A stretch of 64,000 bases of DNA from Agrococcus beijingensis (GTDB taxonomy: Bacteria; Actinomycetota; Actinomycetes; Actinomycetales; Microbacteriaceae): NCBI RefSeq assembly GCF_030758955.1, contig NZ_CP132360.1, forward strand, positions 1,407,778-1,471,777, written 5' to 3'. Shown one piece after another: positions 52,472-63,822 of this stretch. Every line of letters begins with the position of its first letter. Positions within the stretch are counted from its first letter, which is position 1. Both the position numbers and the translations under genes were made by a program. Below the pieces are notes generated by a model that worked only from the letters and a program-made list of their open reading frames with translations, made no database searches and was not told the DNA's origin.

Positions 52472-54609
52472 TGGCCATCCGCGACGAGTTCCCGAAGCTC
52501 GCTGCCGCCTCGTTCGACGAGGTGGTCACGCACAGCCTGGTGCGCGACATCGCGCTCGCCTCGGGCCGCACGCTCGCCCTCATCACGCTCGACAACGGGC
52601 GAGACCACACGCGCCCGTCGACCCTCGGCCCCGTCACGCTCTTCGAGCTCGGCGACGCGCTCGAGGCGCAGCGCGAGCGCGCGGCGAACGGCGAGGTCGA
52701 CGCGATCGCGGTCACCGGCAAGCCGTACTTCCTGGCCGCCGGCGCCGACCTGTCGAACGTGAGCTCGATGCCCGACCGCGCGACCGCCGCGGAGCTGCCG
52801 CGCCTCGGCCACCGCGTGCTCGGCCTGCTGCACCAGGCACCCGTGCCGACGTTCGTGTTCATCAACGGCCTCGCGCTCGGCGGCGGCCTCGAGATCGGCC
52901 TGAACGCCGACTACCGCACCATCAGCGCCGCGGCGCCCGCGGTCGCGCTGCCCGAGACGTTCCTGGGCCTCGTGCCCGGCTGGGGCGGCGCGACGATCCT
53001 GCCGAACCTGATCGGCATCGAGCGGGCCCTCAAGGTGATCATCGAGAACCCGCTCAAGCAGCGCGTGCTGAAGCCGGCGGAGGCGCTCGAGCTGGGCATC
53101 GCCGACGCGATGTTCGGCCCGGCGAGCTTCCTCGAGTCGTCGCTCGCCTGGGCCGACGCGGTGCTGGGCGGCAAGAAGGTCGAGCGGCCGCACGTGCCCG
53201 GCACGCTCGAGCGCACCGTGAAGTGGCCGATCGCGCTGAAGATCGCGCGCGAGACGCTCGAGAAGAAGATCGGCACGGTGGCGCTGGCGCCCTACCGCGC
53301 GCTCGAGGTGATCGAGCTGGCGAAGAAGAACGACCGCGCCGCGGGCTTCGCCGCGGAGGACGCGGCGCTCGCCGAGCTGATCCCCGGCGACCAGTTCGTC
53401 GCGTCGATCTACGCCTTCGACCTCGTGCAGAAGCGCGCCAAGCGCCCTGCCGGCGCACCCGACAAGGAGCTCGCGAAGAAGGTGACGAAGGTCGGCATCA
53501 TCGGCGCCGGCCTCATGGCCAGCCAGTTCGCACTGCTGTTCGTGCGTCGCCTGCAGGTGCCGGTCGTCATCACCGACCTCGACCAGTCGCGGGTCGACAA
53601 GGCCGTCGCGGGCATCCGCGGCGAGATCGACGCGCTGGCCGGCAAGGGCCGCATCTCGACCGACGAGCAGCAGCGCCTCTCGGCGCTGATCTCGGGCACG
53701 GTCGACAAGGCCGACTTCGCCGACTGCGACTGGGTGATCGAGGCGGTGTTCGAGGAGCTCTCGGTCAAGCAGCAGGTCTTCCGCGAGGTCGAGCCGCACC
53801 TCAGCCCGGAGGCCGTGCTGGCGACGAACACGTCGGGGCTGTCGATCGAGGCGATGGCGTCGGCGCTCGAGCACCCGGAGCGCCTGGTCGGCTTCCACTT
53901 CTTCAACCCGGTGGCCGTGATGCCGCTCGTCGAGGTCGTCAGGACCCCGTCGACCGACGACGCCACCCTCGCGACCGCGATGCGCGTCGCGAAGGACCTC
54001 AAGAAGACCGCCGTCATCACGCGCGACACCCCCGGGTTCGTCGTCAACCGCGTGCTCGCGAAGCTGCTCGGCGAGGCCATGCACGCGGTCGAGCAGGGCA
54101 CGCCCTTCGAGTCGGTCGTCGAGGCGCAGCGCGGCTTCGGCTTCCCGATGGACCCGTTCGTGCTGCTCGATCTGGTCGGCCTCAAGGTGGGCGCGCACGT
54201 GCTCGACACGCACCACGGCGCGTTCCCCGACCGCTTCTTCGAGTCGAAGGCGCTGCACGAGCTGGCCGAGGCGGGCGTGCTGCTCGACAAGGACGGCAAG
54301 GGCGAGGCGAAGGGCATCGACAAGCGCGCGAAGAAGATCGTCGCGAAGCACACGCCCGCCGGCGCCGAGCCGCTCTCGGTCGATGCGCTGCGCCTGCGCA
54401 TCGAGGACGGCCTGGCCGACGAGATCAAGCGGATGCTCGACGACGGAGTCGTGGAGGCCGCCGAGGACATCGACCTCTGCATGATCCTCGGCGCCGGCTG
54501 GCCGTTCCAGATGGGCGGCATCACGCCGTACCTCGACCGGGTCGGCGCCTCCGAGCGGGTCTTCGGCGGCGCGTTCCACGAGCCGCGGATCGCGGGCCCC
54601 GCCGCCTGA
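52471..54609 (+). CDS. fadB: 3-Hydroxyacyl-CoA dehydrogenase / enoyl-CoA hydratase
   Basis: 712 residues. N-terminal enoyl-CoA hydratase (ITGLA-type GADLSNVSS region and LGGGLEIGLNADYR), then an NAD-binding hydroxyacyl-CoA dehydrogenase domain (VGIIGAGLMASQ at about 341-352, DTPGFVVNRVL, the C-terminal dimer domain). Pairs with the fadA thiolase. The canonical GxGxMG is GAGLMA, a small departure. Confidence 0.95.
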   Translation: MAIRDEFPKLAAASFDEVVTHSLVRDIALASGRTLALITLDNGRDHTRPSTLGPVTLFELGDALEAQRERAANGEVDAIAVTGKPYFLAAGADLSNVSSMPDRATAAELPRLGHRVLGLLHQAPVPTFVFINGLALGGGLEIGLNADYRTISAAAPAVALPETFLGLVPGWGGATILPNLIGIERALKVIIENPLKQRVLKPAEALELGIADAMFGPASFLESSLAWADAVLGGKKVERPHVPGTLERTVKWPIALKIARETLEKKIGTVALAPYRALEVIELAKKNDRAAGFAAEDAALAELIPGDQFVASIYAFDLVQKRAKRPAGAPDKELAKKVTKVGIIGAGLMASQFALLFVRRLQVPVVITDLDQSRVDKAVAGIRGEIDALAGKGRISTDEQQRLSALISGTVDKADFADCDWVIEAVFEELSVKQQVFREVEPHLSPEAVLATNTSGLSIEAMASALEHPERLVGFHFFNPVAVMPLVEVVRTPSTDDATLATAMRVAKDLKKTAVITRDTPGFVVNRVLAKLLGEAMHAVEQGTPFESVVEAQRGFGFPMDPFVLLDLVGLKVGAHVLDTHHGAFPDRFFESKALHELAEAGVLLDKDGKGEAKGIDKRAKKIVAKHTPAGAEPLSVDALRLRIEDGLADEIKRMLDDGVVEAAEDIDLCMILGAGWPFQMGGITPYLDRVGASERVFGGAFHEPRIAGPAA

Positions 54610-54629
54610 TCCTCCGGCAGACTGGAGCG

Positions 54630-56129
54630 ATGCAGCCGCGCTCCGACATCGACGCCCTCGCCCGTGACCTCGGAGCCTCGCGCTTCACGGGCGAGGGCGT
54701 CGTCGCGCTGCTCGGCGCCGACGCCCAGGCCGCGATCGACCGCATGGTCGCGGCCCCGGCACGCCGCGCGGCCCTGCGCTCCCCCGGCGCGCTCGCGACG
54801 CTGGTGCGCGTGCTGCTGCTCGGCGACGCGGTGCCCGAGGCAGAGGTGGCGGATGCGCTGCCGACGCTGGGCGTCGACGGTGCGGTCGCGCTCGGCCTCG
54901 TCCGCGTCGCGGACGGCACGGCGACGCCGCTGCTGACGATCCGCCCCTACCGGTTCCGCGACGCCGTCGGGGCTGGCGAGTGGTGGATCGCCAGCGACCT
55001 CGACGAGCTCTCCGGCGTCTGGCCGCTGCGCCCCGACCACGTGCTCGGCGTCGGCGGCGCCGCCCGCACCCTCGCCCAGCTGCTGCCGCCGGTCGAGGCC
55101 GAACGGGCGCTCGACCTGGGCACGGGCTGCGGGGTCATCGCCCTGCACCTGCGTCGTCTCGCCCGGTCGGTCGTGGCGACCGACATCTCCGAGCGAGCGC
55201 TGCGGTTCGCCGCCCTCAACGCCGCGCTGAACGGCGTCGACGGCATCGAGACCCGGCTCGGCTCGCTGTACGAGCCCGTCGACGGAGAGCGCTTCGACCT
55301 GATCGCCTCGAACCCGCCGTTCGTCATCACGCCGCGCGCGGAGGGCGTGCCCGAGTACGAGTACCGCGACGGCGGCCGCACGGGCGACGCGCTGATGGCG
55401 GAGGTCGTGCGGGGGCTCGCGGCGCACCTGGAGCCGGGCGGCGACGCTCGCCTGCTGGGCAACTGGGAGACGGTCGACGGCGAGCCGGGGCTCGAGCGCG
55501 TCGCGGCGTGGAGCGACGGCCTCGCCGCGTGGGCCATCGAGCGCGACGCCCTCGACCCCGTGCGCTACGCGGAGCTCTGGCTGCGCGACGGCGGCACGCT
55601 CCCCCGCGACGCCGAGCATGACGCACTGATGACGGCCTGGCTCGACGACTTCTCCGCCCGCGGCGTCGATGCGATCGGGATGGGCTGGCTCGCGGCGCGC
55701 AGGGCCGAGCCCGCGACGCCGCGCCGCTTCGAAGCGGTCGCGCAGCCCGTCGCGCTCGAGCACGCCGGCGCGCACCTCGCCGCCGCGTTCGACGACGCCG
55801 CCTGGCTGCACGGCGTCGACGACGCCGCGCTCGCCGCGCAGCACCTGACCGTGGCGGCCGACGTCACCGAGGCCCGTCACCAGCGGCCCGGCGCCTCCGG
55901 GCCCAACGTGATCGAGCTGCGCCAGGGCGGCGCGCTCGGGCGCACGCTGTCGGTCGACACCGCGCTCGCGGCGCTGGTGGGCGCGTGCGACGGCGAGCTG
56001 CCCGTCGGCGCGCTCATCGGCGCGATCGCGGGCCTGCTCGAGGTCGACGAGGCGGTGCTGTCCGCCGACCTGCTCCCGCGCGTGCGCGAACTCGTCGTCA
56101 CCGGCTTCCTGCGGCCCGTCAGCGACTGA
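54630..56129 (+). CDS. Class I methyltransferase with extra N- and C-terminal domains
   Basis: 499 residues. N-terminal helical domain (1-150), SAM-binding core with ALDLGTGCGVIAL at about 161-173 and SNPPFVI at about 227, the HemK/RlmG-type motif for N-methylation of amino or nucleobase groups, then a winged C-terminal part (about 380-499). Large proteins of this layout are common in actinobacteria; the target is not known. Its 3' end overlaps the convergent nnrD by 11 bases. Confidence 0.85.
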   Translation: MQPRSDIDALARDLGASRFTGEGVVALLGADAQAAIDRMVAAPARRAALRSPGALATLVRVLLLGDAVPEAEVADALPTLGVDGAVALGLVRVADGTATPLLTIRPYRFRDAVGAGEWWIASDLDELSGVWPLRPDHVLGVGGAARTLAQLLPPVEAERALDLGTGCGVIALHLRRLARSVVATDISERALRFAALNAALNGVDGIETRLGSLYEPVDGERFDLIASNPPFVITPRAEGVPEYEYRDGGRTGDALMAEVVRGLAAHLEPGGDARLLGNWETVDGEPGLERVAAWSDGLAAWAIERDALDPVRYAELWLRDGGTLPRDAEHDALMTAWLDDFSARGVDAIGMGWLAARRAEPATPRRFEAVAQPVALEHAGAHLAAAFDDAAWLHGVDDAALAAQHLTVAADVTEARHQRPGASGPNVIELRQGGALGRTLSVDTALAALVGACDGELPVGALIGAIAGLLEVDEAVLSADLLPRVRELVVTGFLRPVSD

Positions 56130-56934
56130 GCGCGGCGGCGACCGCCTCGGGCAGCCGCTCGGCGACGTCGAGCGCCACGATCGGGCGATCGCCCTCGGCG
56201 GCGAGCGCCGCGGCCGCCCCGTGCAGCGCGACCGCCTGGGCTGCCATCGCGGCGAGGTCGGAAGCGTCGCTCGCCGCAGCGGCGTTCGCCGCCACGATCG
56301 CGCCGAGGATGCCGGCCAGCACATCGCCGGTGCCCGCGGTGGCGAGCCGATGGGTGGCCGCGGCGACGGTGGCGGTGCGGCCGCCCGGAGCGAAGACCCG
56401 CGTCGCGGCGCCCTTGGCGACCACGACGGCATCGAGCGCGGCGGCGGCGCACGTGCCACGCATCCGCTCGTCTTCGTCGTCGGTCGCGATGCCGAGCTGC
56501 GCGAGCAGGCGCGCGAGCTCGCCGGCGTGCGGGGTGATGACCGCAGGGCCCGCGTGACCGCCGACCAGGTCGAGGGCTCCGGCATCGACCACGCAGGGCG
56601 CGCCCGAGGCGAGCGCCGCCAGCAGCGCGGAGCGCAGCGCCGAGCCGCGCTCGCGGGCGTCCTGCCCGGAGCCGAGCAGCCACGCGTCGACATCGGCCGC
56701 CGCATCGTCCGGCTGCTCGCTCAGGTCGTGGCAGACGGTCTCGGGCCTGCGGGCGAGCACGAGGTCCTGCACCCGGCGCGGCGCCCAGAGCCGCACCATG
56801 CCGGCACCGGTGCGCCAGGCCGCCTCCACGCCGAGCACCGCGGCCCCCGGGTAGCGGTCGGAGCCGGTCATCACGCCCAGCACGCCCATCGAGCGCTTGT
56901 CGTCGGCAGGGCCTGGCCTGCGGAGCCACGTCAT
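56119..56934 (-). CDS. nnrD: ADP/ATP-dependent NAD(P)H-hydrate dehydratase
   Basis: 271 residues, ribokinase-like fold. Repairs hydrated NAD(P)H. Seen: VMTGSDRYPGAAVLGVEAAWRTGAGMV, ITPHAGELARLL, and the catalytic HRLATAGTGDVLAGILGA. No epimerase (NnrE) domain is fused here. Confidence 0.92.
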   Translation of the reverse strand: MTWLRRPGPADDKRSMGVLGVMTGSDRYPGAAVLGVEAAWRTGAGMVRLWAPRRVQDLVLARRPETVCHDLSEQPDDAAADVDAWLLGSGQDARERGSALRSALLAALASGAPCVVDAGALDLVGGHAGPAVITPHAGELARLLAQLGIATDDEDERMRGTCAAAALDAVVVAKGAATRVFAPGGRTATVAAATHRLATAGTGDVLAGILGAIVAANAAAASDASDLAAMAAQAVALHGAAAALAAEGDRPIVALDVAERLPEAVAAALSR

Positions 56935-56956
56935 GCCGCCACCCTACGGCGGCACC

Positions 56957-57427
56957 CTACGCCGCGTCGGGTCGCGGCCTTCGGGCACCGGTCTGGCCGT
57001 CGGCGTCGTCGTCGGCGTCGGGCTCGAGCAGGTCGACACCGCAGCCGTGCGCGAGCAGCACACCGCGCAGCGCCTCCGGGCGATCGGCCGCAGCGCGGTG
57101 GATCACGTCGTGCCACGCCCAGTCGTCGGGCGACGGCCACGGAGATCCCGGCCGCTCGAGCACGACCGCCAGCGACGTCCCCGCGTCGGCGAAGAAGCCG
57201 ATGATGCGCCGCAGCGCACCGACCGCCGGGGCGTCGGGCGTGATCGGCGGATCGTCGAGCTGCGTGAGCTGCGGCACGAGCAGACCGCGTTCATCGATCG
57301 CGAGCAGCCACAGCCGCCGCACGTAGCCCTGCTGGATCAGGGTCCTGGCGCGCTCCAGCAGCGCGGCCTCGTCGGCGAGGGGCAGATCGCCGAGCTCCAG
57401 CAGGCGGTCTGGGGTGATGTCGTCCAT
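56957..57427 (-). CDS. Conserved protein of unknown function
   Basis: 156 residues, ATG at 57427. A compact part at about 30-135 (VRRLWLLAIDERGLLVPQL, LRRIIGFFADAGTSLAVVLERPG, DDWAWHDVIHRAAAD) is of a type seen in many actinobacteria near this place. An acidic, low-complexity tail follows. No known domain. Confidence 0.75.
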   Translation of the reverse strand: MDDITPDRLLELGDLPLADEAALLERARTLIQQGYVRRLWLLAIDERGLLVPQLTQLDDPPITPDAPAVGALRRIIGFFADAGTSLAVVLERPGSPWPSPDDWAWHDVIHRAAADRPEALRGVLLAHGCGVDLLEPDADDDADGQTGARRPRPDAA

Positions 57428-57493
57428 GGCGGCATGGAAGCGCACACCGCCTGTCGTCGGCGGGTCGGATGCGACGGGCTGTGGAGAGCGGCC

Positions 57494-59461
57494 TCAGTCG
57501 GTCGCCTGCGGCGCGCTCGACGTCGCCGGGGCGTCGAGGTGCAGCTGCTGCTCCTCGGGGAGCCGCCGCGCGACCGGCACGCGCCCGGTGCCGAGCACCT
57601 GCTGCACGATGTTGCGCGCGATCGCCTGCGCGGAGAGGCCGACCTCCTCGAGGATCTCGCCCCGCTCCGCATGGTCGATGAACTCGCCAGGCAGGCCGAG
57701 CTCGTCGACCGGGGTGTCGACGCCCGCCGCGCGCAGCTCCTGGCGCACGCGCGTGCCGATACCGCCGACGCGGACGCCGTCCTCGAGCGTGATGACGATG
57801 CGGTGCTCGCGCGCGAGCTCGACGATCGAGCCGGCGACCGGCACGACCCAGCGCGGGTCGACGACGGTGACGCCGATGCCCTGCGCCTGCACGCGGTCGG
57901 CGACATCCATCGCCAGGTGCGCGAACGAGCCGATGGCGATGATCAGCACGTCGCGGTGCGCCGCCTCGCGCAGCACGTCGACGCCGTCGGCGGTGCGCCG
58001 CGCGGCCTCGAGCTCGTTCGGCACCGAGCCCTTCGGGTAGCGGATGACGGTGGGCGCGTCGTCGACCGCGACCGCCTCGCGGAGCGCCTCCTGCAGCCGC
58101 GCGGCGTCGCGCGGGGCGTTGAGACGGATGCCCGGCACGAACTGCAGCAGCGCCAGATCCCACATGCCGTGGTGGCTGGGGCCGTCGGGACCCGTGACGC
58201 CTGCCCGATCGAGCACGAACGTCACGCCCGCCCTGTGGAGGGCGACATCCATCAGCACCTGGTCGAACGCCCGATTGATGAAGGTGGCGTAGATCGCGAC
58301 GACCGGGTGCAGGCCGCCGTAGGCGAGGCCCGCCGCGGTCGTCACCGCGTGCTGCTCGGCGATGCCCACATCGAGCACTCGCGAGGCGTCGTGCGCGGCG
58401 AGGCGGTCGAGGCCGGTGGGGCGCAGCATCGCCGCGGTGATGCCGACGATGCGCTCGTCCTGCTTGGCGAGCGCCACAAGCTCGTCGGCGAAGACGCTCG
58501 TCCACGACGGCCGCCCGGCGCTCGAGAGCGACTCCCCCGTCTCGGGGTCGATCTGGCCGACGGCGTGGAACTGGTCGGCCTCGTCGTTGATGGCCGGGTC
58601 GAAGCCCTGGCCCTTCTGCGTGATCACGTGCACGATCACCGGGGCGCCGAAGTCGCGCGCCTGCGTCAGCGCCTCCTCGAGCGCGCCGAGGTCGTGACCG
58701 TGGATCGGGCCGAGGTACTTGATGTCGAGGTTCGAGTAGAGCACCTCGTTGTTGACGAAGCGCGTCAGGAAGCCGTGCGTCGCGCCGCGCACGCCGCGGT
58801 AGACCGCCCGGCCCGGGTGGCCGAGGTGGGAGAAGAGGCGCTCGGACTTGCCGCGCAGGCTCGTGTACGAGCGCTGGGTGCGCACGCCGTTCAGGAAGCG
58901 CGCCATGCCGCCGATCGTGGGCGCGTACGAGCGGCCGTTGTCGTTCACGACGATCACCAGCCGGCGCCGGTTGTCGTCGGAGATGTTGTTGAGCGCCTCC
59001 CACGTCATGCCGCCGGTGAGCGCGCCGTCGCCTACCACCGCGACGACGCTGCGGTCGTGCTGACCGGTGATGTCGAAGGCGCGGCTGATCCCGTCGGCCC
59101 AGGACAGCGACGAGGATGCGTGGCTCGACTCGACGATGTCGTGCTCGCTCTCGCTGCGCTGCGGGTAGCCGGCGAGGCCGCCCTTCTGGCGCAGCCGCGA
59201 GAAGTCCTGCCGGCCGGTGAGCAGCTTGTGCACGTACGACTGGTGACCGGTGTCGAAGACGAAGGCGTCCCGCGGCGAGTCGAACACGCGGTGCATCGCC
59301 ATGGTCAGCTCGACCACGCCCAAGTTCGGTCCGAGGTGGCCGCCGGTGCGGGCGACCTCGCGGATGAGGAACGCGCGGATCTCCGCCGCCAGCTCGGTGA
59401 GCTCGGCGGGCGAGAGGCGGTCGAGGTCGCGCGGACCGGTGATCTGCTCGAGGATCGTCAT
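57494..59461 (-). CDS. dxs: 1-Deoxy-D-xylulose-5-phosphate synthase
   Basis: 655 residues. First enzyme of the MEP isoprenoid pathway, thiamine-diphosphate dependent. Seen: TGGHLGPNLGVVELT, FDTGHQSYVHKLLTGR, VVGDGALTGGMTWEALNN (ThDP/Mg), DVGIAEQHAVTTAAG and VLDRAGVTGPDGPSHHG. ATG at 59461. Close to DUF3000/rnd as in other actinobacteria. Confidence 0.97.
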   Translation of the reverse strand: MTILEQITGPRDLDRLSPAELTELAAEIRAFLIREVARTGGHLGPNLGVVELTMAMHRVFDSPRDAFVFDTGHQSYVHKLLTGRQDFSRLRQKGGLAGYPQRSESEHDIVESSHASSSLSWADGISRAFDITGQHDRSVVAVVGDGALTGGMTWEALNNISDDNRRRLVIVVNDNGRSYAPTIGGMARFLNGVRTQRSYTSLRGKSERLFSHLGHPGRAVYRGVRGATHGFLTRFVNNEVLYSNLDIKYLGPIHGHDLGALEEALTQARDFGAPVIVHVITQKGQGFDPAINDEADQFHAVGQIDPETGESLSSAGRPSWTSVFADELVALAKQDERIVGITAAMLRPTGLDRLAAHDASRVLDVGIAEQHAVTTAAGLAYGGLHPVVAIYATFINRAFDQVLMDVALHRAGVTFVLDRAGVTGPDGPSHHGMWDLALLQFVPGIRLNAPRDAARLQEALREAVAVDDAPTVIRYPKGSVPNELEAARRTADGVDVLREAAHRDVLIIAIGSFAHLAMDVADRVQAQGIGVTVVDPRWVVPVAGSIVELAREHRIVITLEDGVRVGGIGTRVRQELRAAGVDTPVDELGLPGEFIDHAERGEILEEVGLSAQAIARNIVQQVLGTGRVPVARRLPEEQQLHLDAPATSSAPQATD

Positions 59462-59508
59462 GATCCGACCATGGTAGTCGCGCCCGCTGGGGCTGAGGGC
59501 GGACGGAG

Positions 59509-59542
59509 ACGGCCCCGCGCTCCTCACGGAGCACGGGGCCGT
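59509..59542 (-). terminator. Terminator after acnA
   Basis: ACGGCCCCG pairs with CGGGGCCGT and inner GCTCC with GGAGC. It lies just behind the acnA stop and before dxs on the same strand. Confidence 0.75.
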
Positions 59543-59556
59543 TCAGGCGCTGTCGA

Positions 59557-62373
<2,817 letters not shown>

Positions 62374-62416
62374 CGTGACTCCTCAGGGTCTCGCGGGATG
62401 CGCTGGCTGCGCCTCG

Positions 62417-62444
62417 AGTGTATGCCTCGGTCTGCTGATCACAA
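62417..62444 (-). promoter_or_regulatory. Putative acnA promoter
   Basis: On the minus strand TTGTGA (62444-62439), 16 bases, TACACT (62422-62417). A plausible sigma-70-like promoter, about 45 bases before the start codon. Confidence 0.45.
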
Positions 62445-62460
62445 CGGCCTCGAGGCGAGA

Positions 62461-62478
62461 TATCTTGACGTCAAGATA
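62461..62478. promoter_or_regulatory. 18-bp palindromic operator candidate upstream of acnA
   Basis: TATCTTGACGTCAAGATA is a perfect palindrome, 17 bases upstream of the putative -35 and 2 bases after the DUF3159 stop. It looks like a site for a dimeric MarR-family regulator. In Streptomyces coelicolor the MarR protein TamR is reported to control aconitase through such sites (from memory). Confidence 0.65.
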
Positions 62479-62480
62479 CC

Positions 62481-63221
62481 TTACTCCGACGTGGAGGTCT
62501 CGGCATCTGCAGGCGTGTCGAGCACCGCGCGGACCATCAGCCACGAGACCCACAGCGCGGCAAGGTACAGCGGCACGCCCATGACGAGCTTGGTGGCGGC
62601 CAGCGCCTCGACCGCGCCGCGCACGCCGGCGTCGGCGGCGAGGTACATCGGCACCTGGATCGCCAGGCGGGCGCCGATGACCACGAGCCACAGCACGGTC
62701 GCGCGCCAGGCGACCGCGCGCTTCGCCCGCTCGGTGCGCCAGGCGTAGGGCTTCGCGGTCAGCCCGCCGGCGATCAGGCCGACCAGCGGCCGGCGCGCGA
62801 GCATGCTCACGAGCAGCACGACCACGAGCACCGCGTTGACGGTGAAGCCCCAGAGGAAGTTGTCCTCCCCCTGGCCGGTGATGAGCGCCACCGCGGCGGA
62901 GATGCCGACGCCGATGAGCCCGGCGAAGGCGAGCACGGGCTGGCCCTTCTGCACGACCCGCCAGGTCACGAAGCCGACCGAGACGACTAGCGGCACGAGC
63001 ACCGAGATCAGCACGTCCTTGGTCGTCGCGTACAGGACCAGGAAGAGGATGCCGGGCAGCAGCGACTCGAAGAGGCCGCGCACCCCGCCCATCGCGCCCA
63101 GCAGCGCGTCGGCCGAGGGCTTCGCCGAGGGGTCGAGGTGGCCGAGCTTCGAGCTGCGGATCGCCGCGCCCACCTGGTCGGCGAACGTCGGCTCCGGCTC
63201 CTGCTGCCGGTCGTCGGTCAC
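62481..63221 (-). CDS. DUF3159 membrane protein
   Basis: 246 residues, GTG start. Short acidic N-terminus, then about six membrane helices (GILFLVLYATTKDVLISVLVPLVVSVGFVTW...). Actinobacteria-specific family, often near dut and DUF3710 as here (Rv2693c-Rv2697c in M. tuberculosis). Role unknown. Confidence 0.9.
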   Translation of the reverse strand: MTDDRQQEPEPTFADQVGAAIRSSKLGHLDPSAKPSADALLGAMGGVRGLFESLLPGILFLVLYATTKDVLISVLVPLVVSVGFVTWRVVQKGQPVLAFAGLIGVGISAAVALITGQGEDNFLWGFTVNAVLVVVLLVSMLARRPLVGLIAGGLTAKPYAWRTERAKRAVAWRATVLWLVVIGARLAIQVPMYLAADAGVRGAVEALAATKLVMGVPLYLAALWVSWLMVRAVLDTPADAETSTSE

Positions 63222-63222
63222 G

Positions 63223-63822
63223 TCAGACCGGCTTCGGTGCGCTCAGGGGGATGAGGTCGCGCGGGGGCATCGGCTGCACGCCGCGGCACACCACCGTCGA
63301 GCGGAACAGCTCGAAGGCCTTCTCCGCCTGCGCGTCGTCGACCGCCGCGTTGCCGCCGATGAGGCCCTGCAGCATCCAGCGCGGGCCGTCGACGCCGATG
63401 ATGCGCACCGCCCGCGGGGCGCCGTCGGGGCCGACCGTGAGGCGGGCGCGGAGCTCGGGGCCCAGCGGCCCGTCGGCCTCCTCGACCGACGCGCCCTGGC
63501 GCTCGAGCTGCGCGCGCAGCACCTCGCGCACCGGCTCCCAGATGCCCTCGCTGCGCGGGGCGGCGAACGGCTGGAGCTGCACGGTCGAGCCCTCGTGCTC
63601 GAGCGTGACGGCGACGATGCGCTTCGTCTTCTCCTCGACCTCGAGCCGCATCTGCATGCCGGGCCGGGGCACGATCCGCAGCCCGCCCAGATCGACGTAC
63701 GGGCGCACCGGCGCCTCGGACTCGTCGAGCGGCCCGGCGACCGCGCGGTCCTCCGGGGCGCTCTTGTCGACGAGCTGCTCCTCGTCGGGCAGCTCTTCGG
63801 TGCTGTCTGTGGTGTCCGTCAT
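63223..63822 (-). CDS. DUF3710 family protein
   Basis: 199 residues. Acidic N-terminal 40 residues, then VDLGGLRIVPRPGMQMRLEVEEKTKRIVAVTLEHEGSTVQLQPFAAPRSEG, RWMLQGLIGG and FRSTVVCRG, typical of DUF3710. One base before DUF3159. ATG overlaps the dut stop (ATGA). Confidence 0.92.
   Translation of the reverse strand: MTDTTDSTEELPDEEQLVDKSAPEDRAVAGPLDESEAPVRPYVDLGGLRIVPRPGMQMRLEVEEKTKRIVAVTLEHEGSTVQLQPFAAPRSEGIWEPVREVLRAQLERQGASVEEADGPLGPELRARLTVGPDGAPRAVRIIGVDGPRWMLQGLIGGNAAVDDAQAEKAFELFRSTVVCRGVQPMPPRDLIPLSAPKPV

Noticed and set aside
53409..56705. A 1,098-codon open frame antisense to fadB and the methyltransferase gene
   Set aside because: High GC keeps antisense frames open. Its composition is Arg/Ser/Ala-rich without motifs, and the sense genes are well supported. 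The same applies to the long antisense frames over alaS, relA/secD, dxs and acnA.
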